In this document: piece after piece, positions 33,620 to 38,270 of the stretch
How the letters are laid out: the number at the start of each line of letters is the position of its first letter
Numbering within the stretch: the first letter of the stretch is position 1
Assembly (NCBI GenBank): GCA_900766195.1
Contig: CAAFUN010000042.1
Location: 1-38,270 of the forward strand
Source: an uncultured Bacteroides sp.
GTDB lineage: Bacteria > Bacteroidota > Bacteroidia > Bacteroidales > Bacteroidaceae
DNA: 38,270 nt
Direction: 5' to 3'
Made by a program: the position numbers and the translations under genes
Notes under the pieces: model-generated
The model's database searches: none
Told to the model about the DNA's origin: nothing
Seen by the model: only the letters and a program-made list of their open reading frames with translations

Positions 33620-34270
33620 TCATTCAGCATTTTCCTTTAGCCATTTTGATCTTCTCATATCAGGCAAGTGCTTCACTGAGAAGTTTTCAAATTTGGCAGT
33701 AAACCCGTTCCCATCAGGGCAAGCTCCCATTAGTCCAACCATTACTGGATGATTATCTTGTAACCAGGCATTACGCATCATCACATATTCTTTATCATTG
33801 AAAGAATAGAATATTTCCACTGCATCCAGGCGTCTTATTGCTTTTATCCAGACAAACGGGACAGGCTTATCTAAGGTGATGACACTCCAATCACTGGTTT
33901 TATGTGTTACAACGGTGCTGAGATTGTATTTACCATCTACAAATTCTATTCCGGCTTTGATGTAATTTTCATGATCTATGCGTAGCATCAGTCCCGACTG
34001 ATCAAATCGGACTTTATAATCTCCGGATATTTTTACTTTAGCTTCAAACTCTCCTCCATAAGTTGTATAAAGAAAGGGAGCATCATCTACTGTAAAGCCA
34101 TAGTGTGAAATGCGCCAATAATCACTTTGAGGGGTTACATTCATTGAAAGGACATTATTCTTAATGTCCCATTTTTGAGGTTCGTTGAACCATTGCATTT
34201 TATCTAAACTTTGTCCCATTGCATTAATTGAACACAAAATAAGGATACTAATAATAAAAGATTTGTTCAT
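33620..34270 (-). CDS. Secreted DUF1349-like (concanavalin-fold) protein
   Basis: The 216-residue protein has a signal peptide (MNKSFIISILILCSINAMGQ) and a single domain resembling DUF1349, a lectin-like beta-sandwich (QSDYWRISHYGFT, FDQSGLMLRIDHENYIKAGIEF, MGACPDGNGFTAKFENF). The start at 34270 gives a clean signal peptide, while 34291 would add seven residues. The family is considered sugar- or ligand-binding, but no activity is established to my knowledge. It is transcribed away from the LuxR-type regulator across a shared palindromic promoter. Confidence 0.8.
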   Translation of the reverse strand: MNKSFIISILILCSINAMGQSLDKMQWFNEPQKWDIKNNVLSMNVTPQSDYWRISHYGFTVDDAPFLYTTYGGEFEAKVKISGDYKVRFDQSGLMLRIDHENYIKAGIEFVDGKYNLSTVVTHKTSDWSVITLDKPVPFVWIKAIRRLDAVEIFYSFNDKEYVMMRNAWLQDNHPVMVGLMGACPDGNGFTAKFENFSVKHLPDMRRSKWLKENAE

Positions 34271-34333
34271 ATTAAAATGTTTAAATTGCATTGTTTCTTT
34301 TCATTATAACGGGTGAATAACCATCTTAAAATC

Positions 34334-34349
34334 TATCTTTGCAAAGATA
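34334..34349. promoter_or_regulatory. Palindromic divergent promoter
   Basis: TATCTTTGCAAAGATA is a perfect 16-nt palindrome in which each half is a full TAnnTTTG -7 box, one on each strand. The LuxR gene starts 55 nt to the right and the DUF1349 gene starts 64 nt to the left. No strong -33 box is present on either side, so an activator may be needed. Confidence 0.6.
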
Positions 34350-34403
34350 AACCACTGGAATGGAATAGTAAATACTTAAAAATAACCATTTTGTTGTACT
34401 TGC

Positions 34404-35168
34404 ATGATGAATATTGTTTCAACCTTGAATGAAAAGTTGCTTAATCAGCCTTTTTCCAATGATATGGAAGAATCCGAACTGCTTGTTAAATACCAACAAA
34501 TAGCATGCGGATATACTGTTGTAGAAAATTCGATAGCTGTTCTAAGTGATTTAAAGTCCAATAAAAGCTATGTTTATAATGGTAAAATGGCAGAAAGATT
34601 AGGACTAGCAAAAAGCGATACGAATTTGAGTCTCAATTCAATATGGGAAGAAGATATATTGGAGAGAATTGAACCCGATGATTTGATAAAAAAGCATTCT
34701 TTAGAGTTGCAGTTCTTCCACTATTTAAAAGCTTTACCGCTTGAAGACCGATCTGATTATTACATCACGAGTAAAATGCGTATGAAAGACAGTAAGGATG
34801 AATACACCTGGGTGCAGCATCGGATGTTTTATGTATGTAATTCTTCAGGTAGCTTCTGGTTGGCATTATGCCTATACAACTTATCACGCAATGACGGTGA
34901 AGATAAAGTTTCCGGTGGAGTGATTGTAAACTCGGCAACAGGAGGTATTATTTGCTCTGATAGCAAGAGCTATAATAACATACTGACGAAACGGGAAAAA
35001 GAAATTCTCTCATTGATTGATAAAGGAAAAATGAGTAAAGATATAGCTGATATGCTGTCAATTAGTATCTATACAATAAATAGACATCGACAAAACATAC
35101 TGGAGAAACTACGGGTTAAGAACTCGCATGAAGCATGCCGTGTTGCCAAATTGTTGGGACTATTCTGA
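34404..35168 (+). CDS. PAS-like/LuxR-type transcriptional regulator
   Basis: The 254-residue protein has an N-terminal region (about 30-175) that resembles a PAS fold (VVENSIAVLSDLKSNKSYVY, then DEYTWVQHRMFYVCN) and a C-terminal LuxR helix-turn-helix (about 193-250: LTKREKEILSLIDKGKMSKD, recognition helix SIYTINRHRQNILEKL). It has no receiver aspartate pocket, so it is probably controlled by ligand binding and not by phosphorylation. It is divergent from the DUF1349 gene and may control it and itself through the palindromic promoter. It converges on the small gene that ends at 35192. Confidence 0.85.
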   Translation: MMNIVSTLNEKLLNQPFSNDMEESELLVKYQQIACGYTVVENSIAVLSDLKSNKSYVYNGKMAERLGLAKSDTNLSLNSIWEEDILERIEPDDLIKKHSLELQFFHYLKALPLEDRSDYYITSKMRMKDSKDEYTWVQHRMFYVCNSSGSFWLALCLYNLSRNDGEDKVSGGVIVNSATGGIICSDSKSYNNILTKREKEILSLIDKGKMSKDIADMLSISIYTINRHRQNILEKLRVKNSHEACRVAKLLGLF

Positions 35169-35191
35169 TTTTGGTTTAAAGCTACGAAGTA

Positions 35192-35539
35192 TCAGTTTAG
35201 TGACAGGTCATGTACAGACAATCCATTGACAAAGGATGAAGCTTCTTCCTCAAGAGGATACTGGAGGAGAACCAGAGATTTCAATTCTTCTAATTCAGAT
35301 TGATATACGCAAAAATAAATATTTTCGGTAGGAAGACGGATAAATATCTTTCTGTTAGATGTCATGTGTTTGTTAGCTTTTTCGCTGGCTTTTCCGTTTA
35401 AAGAAGCAATATAATTGCGGAAGTAATCGAATCCTTCCTCAGCAAAGCGAAAGAATAGATTGCCAAATTCTACATGATATACTTTACATTGTTCGCAATA
35501 TGTGATTACGCCATTGCCCGTTCTGCTTATTATTTCCAT
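35192..35539 (-). CDS. Small cytoplasmic protein, DUF6686-like
   Basis: This 115-residue protein lacks a signal peptide and membrane spans. It contains a CEQC pair near the N-terminus (ITYCEQCKVYHVEFGNLFFRF), which together with the general layout resembles the small Bacteroidetes family I recall as DUF6686; this was not searched. The Cys-x-x-Cys could bind a metal, but only one such pair is visible. It lies downstream of the sugar transporter on the same strand, but a strong hairpin separates them, so it probably has its own promoter. No function is known to me. Confidence 0.72.
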   Translation of the reverse strand: MEIISRTGNGVITYCEQCKVYHVEFGNLFFRFAEEGFDYFRNYIASLNGKASEKANKHMTSNRKIFIRLPTENIYFCVYQSELEELKSLVLLQYPLEEEASSFVNGLSVHDLSLN

Positions 35540-35583
35540 AACGTTGAATGTTTGGGTTTGTAATAAGACAAAAGTAGGCTAAA

Positions 35584-35626
35584 GCTATTACAGAATCAAT
35601 ACCTATTAATATTGATTCTGCATAGC
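35584..35626 (-). terminator. Terminator of the sugar transporter gene
   Basis: CAGAATCAATA (35591-35601) pairs with TATTGATTCTG (35610-35620), and GCTAT with ATAGC continues the stem outside a small internal loop. It begins 9 nt after the transporter stop; minus-strand sequence beyond it contains TTTAGCC then ACTTTTG, a modest U-tract. Confidence 0.75.
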
Positions 35627-35634
35627 CGGACTCC

Positions 35635-37065
35635 TTATTTATGGGGATGCTCTCCACTGGTTTCTTTGATTAAATAAACGCAGATAGCTCCTATTATTAA
35701 CATAATACCTGCTGTAACCAGCATATTTATTTCAGGAGGCAATGTCCCATTTGGAGTGTACAACATAAGTATGCTTCCTCCCAGTGCTGCTGCTACAATC
35801 TGTGGGATGCAAATAGTACCATTGAATAGACCTAGATAGGTACCCATACGGCTTCCTGAGAGAGCATTGGTGAGGATAGTAAAAGGCAGTGCCAACATTG
35901 CTGCCCATGCGCAACCTACCAACAAGAATGATATGAATAATAAATATTGATTGTGAACAAAATAAGTAGAGATAAAACCAATTCCACCTAATATCAGACT
36001 TAGTGAATAGATGAACTTACGATTTTTGAATAGAGGGATAATTATCGCCCAAAGTACAGAACCAATAGCTTGTACGGCAAATAATACACCTACCCAATCG
36101 GCAGCATTCTGATATTGCACGCTCTTCGTGTCTAATACCACTTTGCTCATACCATTCACAATTGTTTCCACGGTGGGAGCATCAAATACATTAGCTGCCA
36201 CACTGCCATTGGTATAAGTCCACATAAACATAAAGGCAAACCAACAAAAAAACTGTACCAGGCCCACTGTCCAGAATGCTTTTGGTGCTTTCACCAACAG
36301 TTTCAGCATATTAATTTTCTCCGTTTTTTCTTCTTCTGTGATGCCATGGTAACGGGCATATTCAGCCGGTGGCATCTCTTTTACTTTCATGGAAGTATAG
36401 ATGACACAAAGAATGAGTATGGCAGCACCTATATAGAACGAGTAGATTACCGAATCAGGGATAACTCCTTGAGGAGCTATGTTGCTGATTCCTACCCAAG
36501 TGAAGATAAAAGGAAATAAATAACCCACCAGACTACCTGCGTTGCACAAAAAACTTTGAATAGAGTAAGCAAGTCCTTTTTGCTTTTCATTTACCATGTC
36601 TCCCACCATCATTTTAAATGGCTGCATGGCCATGTTTATGGAAGTGTCGAGTAGCATAAGCGAGAATAGTCCGAAGATCATAGCTGTACCTATTGCCATA
36701 CCAAAACTGCCGGCGTTGGGCAATAAACACATCACTAATACAGCAATTAGCGAACCTATAAATAAGTAAGGAATGCGTCGCCCAAAGCGTGTCCACGTGC
36801 GGTCACTTGCTGCTCCTACAATGGGCTGCACAATAATACCTACCAGAGGAGGTAGTATCCAGAAATAGCTTAAGTTGTGCGGGTCAGCTCCTAATGTGGA
36901 GAATATACGGCTGATGTTTGCACTTTGTAGGGCATAAGCTATCTGTACACCGAAGAAACCGAAACTGATGTTCCATAATTTCCAGAAACCAAGATCGGGG
37001 CGAAGCCCCTTTTCTTTTTCCTCCTCCGTAGAGAGGGGGGTTGCGTTACTACTCTTATTATCCAT
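35635..37065 (-). CDS. MFS sugar transporter, GPH/SLC45-like
   Basis: The 476-residue inner-membrane protein has about twelve hydrophobic helices and a hydrophilic N-terminus of about 25 residues. The signatures SFGFFGVQIAYALQSANISRIF, read in part as GFFGVQIAYALQ, and the loop GAASDRTWTRFGRRIPYLF, with its DRxxxRxGRR motif, are typical of disaccharide:cation symporters of the SLC45/sucrose-maltose group. It most likely imports an alpha-glucoside such as maltose. It is 87 nt downstream of lacI on the same strand and lies in the same locus as the GH65 phosphorylase, which fits uptake followed by phosphorolysis. The substrate is inferred from context. Confidence 0.9.
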   Translation of the reverse strand: MDNKSSNATPLSTEEEKEKGLRPDLGFWKLWNISFGFFGVQIAYALQSANISRIFSTLGADPHNLSYFWILPPLVGIIVQPIVGAASDRTWTRFGRRIPYLFIGSLIAVLVMCLLPNAGSFGMAIGTAMIFGLFSLMLLDTSINMAMQPFKMMVGDMVNEKQKGLAYSIQSFLCNAGSLVGYLFPFIFTWVGISNIAPQGVIPDSVIYSFYIGAAILILCVIYTSMKVKEMPPAEYARYHGITEEEKTEKINMLKLLVKAPKAFWTVGLVQFFCWFAFMFMWTYTNGSVAANVFDAPTVETIVNGMSKVVLDTKSVQYQNAADWVGVLFAVQAIGSVLWAIIIPLFKNRKFIYSLSLILGGIGFISTYFVHNQYLLFISFLLVGCAWAAMLALPFTILTNALSGSRMGTYLGLFNGTICIPQIVAAALGGSILMLYTPNGTLPPEINMLVTAGIMLIIGAICVYLIKETSGEHPHK

Positions 37066-37152
37066 TCTATTCTCTATGTTATTATTTTTATTTATTCAGT
37101 TTACATTTCTTACATTCGTATTCTTCCTTGTGAGAGGAGTAAGTGGGGGCTA

Positions 37153-38155
37153 TTATTTCGTTGTTCCTCTTACCACTAAATTGGTTCGGACAATCTTGTT
37201 GTTTGTCCGTTCTTCATGGCCTTCAATCTTTTCTATCAATATGCTGAAAGCTCGTTTCCCTACTTCTTCTCCATGTTGCTCTACTGTTGTTAGTTTCGGA
37301 TCAGTGTTTTGGGCAATTGCTCCATCGGTAAACCCACAAATAGACACTTCTTCAGGTACTTTTGTACCAACTAATTTGCAGGCATATAGTATTCCTGAGG
37401 CTGTTTCGTCGTTAATAGCGAAAAAGCCATCAGGGCGATCATTGCTTTCAAGAATATCAGGTGTGATGGCTATGGCACGTTCTCGTGAATCACATAGCTT
37501 TATCATGGTGTCGTCTACTGGAATTTTATATTTTCTCATAGCATCCAAATAACCGTTTCGGCGATTCTTGGTTATTTCCAAATGTGGATCTGCACCGTAA
37601 AAGAGGATCCGTTTACAACCGGTCTGTATCATATATTCTACTGCTGCGAACGAACCGGCATAATCATCCACAACAACTCGCTCTGTCTTTAAGCCTGTGC
37701 ATATCCGGTCATAAAAAACGATGGGAATATTGTTGTCCAGAAGTTCCTGATAATGTTCATAATGAGATGTTTCTTTGGCAAGTGATGCGATGACCCCACA
37801 GACACGTGCAGCCAAAAATGAATGAACAATCACGACTTCTTGTTCGTATGATTCATTACTTTGCGCCAGAAGAATATTATATCCGGCTTTTGTAGCAGCA
37901 GTTTCAATTCCACTTAGTACACACGAAAAAAAATGATGGACTAGCTGTGGAACAATGACGCCAATAGTATTGCTACGACTTGCACGTAGATTTATTGCTA
38001 ATGCATTGGGCTTGTAATTATGCTCTTGTGCATAAGCGTGAATCAAGTCGCGGGTATCCTTACTGATATCCGGGTTATCTTTCAGAGCTCTCGATACAGT
38101 AGAAGGAGAGACGTTGAGCGCCCGTGCAATGTCTTTAATTGTTATTTGCGGTCAT
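37153..38155 (-). pseudogene. LacI-family repressor with an apparent frameshift after the start codon
   Basis: The periplasmic-binding-protein-like core runs intact from the N-terminal linker (YKPNALAINLRASRSNTIGV) to the C-terminus (RTNLVVRGTTK). Upstream in the same frame the whole LacI helix-turn-helix is readable (ITIKDIARALNVSPSTVSRA). That frame has no ATG, GTG or TTG before the TTG at 38046; its nearest upstream codons are TGA and TAA. An ATG at 38153-38155 is one base out of frame: deleting the base at 38152 would give M-P-Q-I-T-I-K, the usual LacI start, and a product of 333 residues. This may be a real inactivating insertion, a sequencing error or an unusual start. From TTG 38046 a 297-residue form lacking the DNA-binding domain is possible. 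The intact gene would be expected to control the adjacent transporter. Confidence 0.8.
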
Positions 38156-38159
38156 TAGT

Positions 38160-38178
38160 GTCCCGTTAAAATCGGGAC
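38160..38178. promoter_or_regulatory. Inverted repeat just upstream of lacI
   Basis: GTCCCG and CGGGAC form perfect 6-bp arms separated by 7 nt (TTAAAAT), 5 nt upstream of the lacI ATG. It could be an operator, or a hairpin acting on the preceding gene's transcript. Confidence 0.35.
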
Positions 38179-38188
38179 GAATTAATAA

Positions 38189-38270
38189 TTAATCAAACCA
38201 TCCCGGAAAAAAGGGATTAAGTTGCTCTTTGACTTCATTGAAATTAGTCTTATTGAACAGATCTTGTAAA
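38189..38270 (-). CDS. Possible C-terminal end of a gene entering from the right edge (partial)
   Basis: One minus-strand frame is open from the window edge to a TAA at 38191-38189 and encodes about 26 residues, with NFNEVKEQLNPFFPGWFD at the end. The composition looks protein-like, but the fragment is too short for assignment. If real, the gene ends 33 nt before the lacI start on the same strand. Confidence 0.4.
   Translation of the reverse strand, partial: LQDLFNKTNFNEVKEQLNPFFPGWFD

Noticed and set aside
36968..37552. 194-codon plus-strand open frame with hydrophobic stretches
   Set aside because: It is antisense to the start of the sugar transporter and the end of lacI; its hydrophobic runs reflect the complementary codons of those genes and the T-rich gap between them.

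Overview
The window looks like chromosomal DNA of a Bacteroides-type bacterium (Bacteroidales). Three things point there: many upstream regions carry the Bacteroidetes -7 box TAnnTTTG, sometimes with a TTTG/TTG-like -33 box about 20 nt away; there is a hybrid sensor-kinase/AraC regulator and several families almost confined to this phylum (DUF4290-like, DUF4924-like, PCMD, the HU-like family); and the gene order murA-rimM-M23-dxr-rseP is typical of Bacteroidetes. No rRNA, tRNA, CRISPR array, insertion sequence or prophage gene is visible.

Layout. 1-4.9 kb: the tail of an unidentified gene, an M24 peptidase, a DUF3843-like protein, a TlpA-like thioredoxin, ruvA and meso-diaminopimelate dehydrogenase. 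4.9-10.9 kb: a minus-strand run of DUF4290-like gene, murA, rimM, a degenerate LytM/M23 protein, dxr and rseP (cell wall, isoprenoid, ribosome maturation and envelope proteolysis). 11.0-14.0 kb: tsaB diverges from the plus-strand run yicC-gmk-66-aa membrane protein-nadD. 14.1-19.9 kb: a hybrid two-component regulator without a periplasmic sensor, then single-chain purL with a structured leader. 20.1-23.8 kb: LysE exporter, DUF4924-like protein, rfbD and prfC, closed by a strong terminator.

24-30.3 kb is accessory in character. It holds a lipoprotein-like membrane-anchored regulator, a 3 x 22-bp tandem repeat, a minus-strand operon of Omp85 barrel, phosphoethanolamine transferase and PCMD protein, and a decayed pyrK-pyrD fossil that still has a near-perfect promoter. 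Next comes an HU-like DNA-binding protein gene whose long upstream region carries four copies of a short motif.

31-38.2 kb looks like a disaccharide-use locus: a GH65 phosphorylase, a DUF1349 secreted protein divergent from a LuxR-type regulator across a perfect palindromic promoter, a small protein, an SLC45/GPH-like sugar transporter and a LacI-type regulator. The lacI gene has an apparent one-base frameshift immediately after its start codon.

The points most worth a second look are the pyrK-pyrD deletion fossil, the lacI start-codon frameshift, the palindromic divergent promoter, the two enzyme-like domains with altered catalytic residues (M23 protein; hybrid kinase H-box and receiver), and the 22-bp tandem repeats. 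Family names come from recalled sequence patterns; no database search was run.
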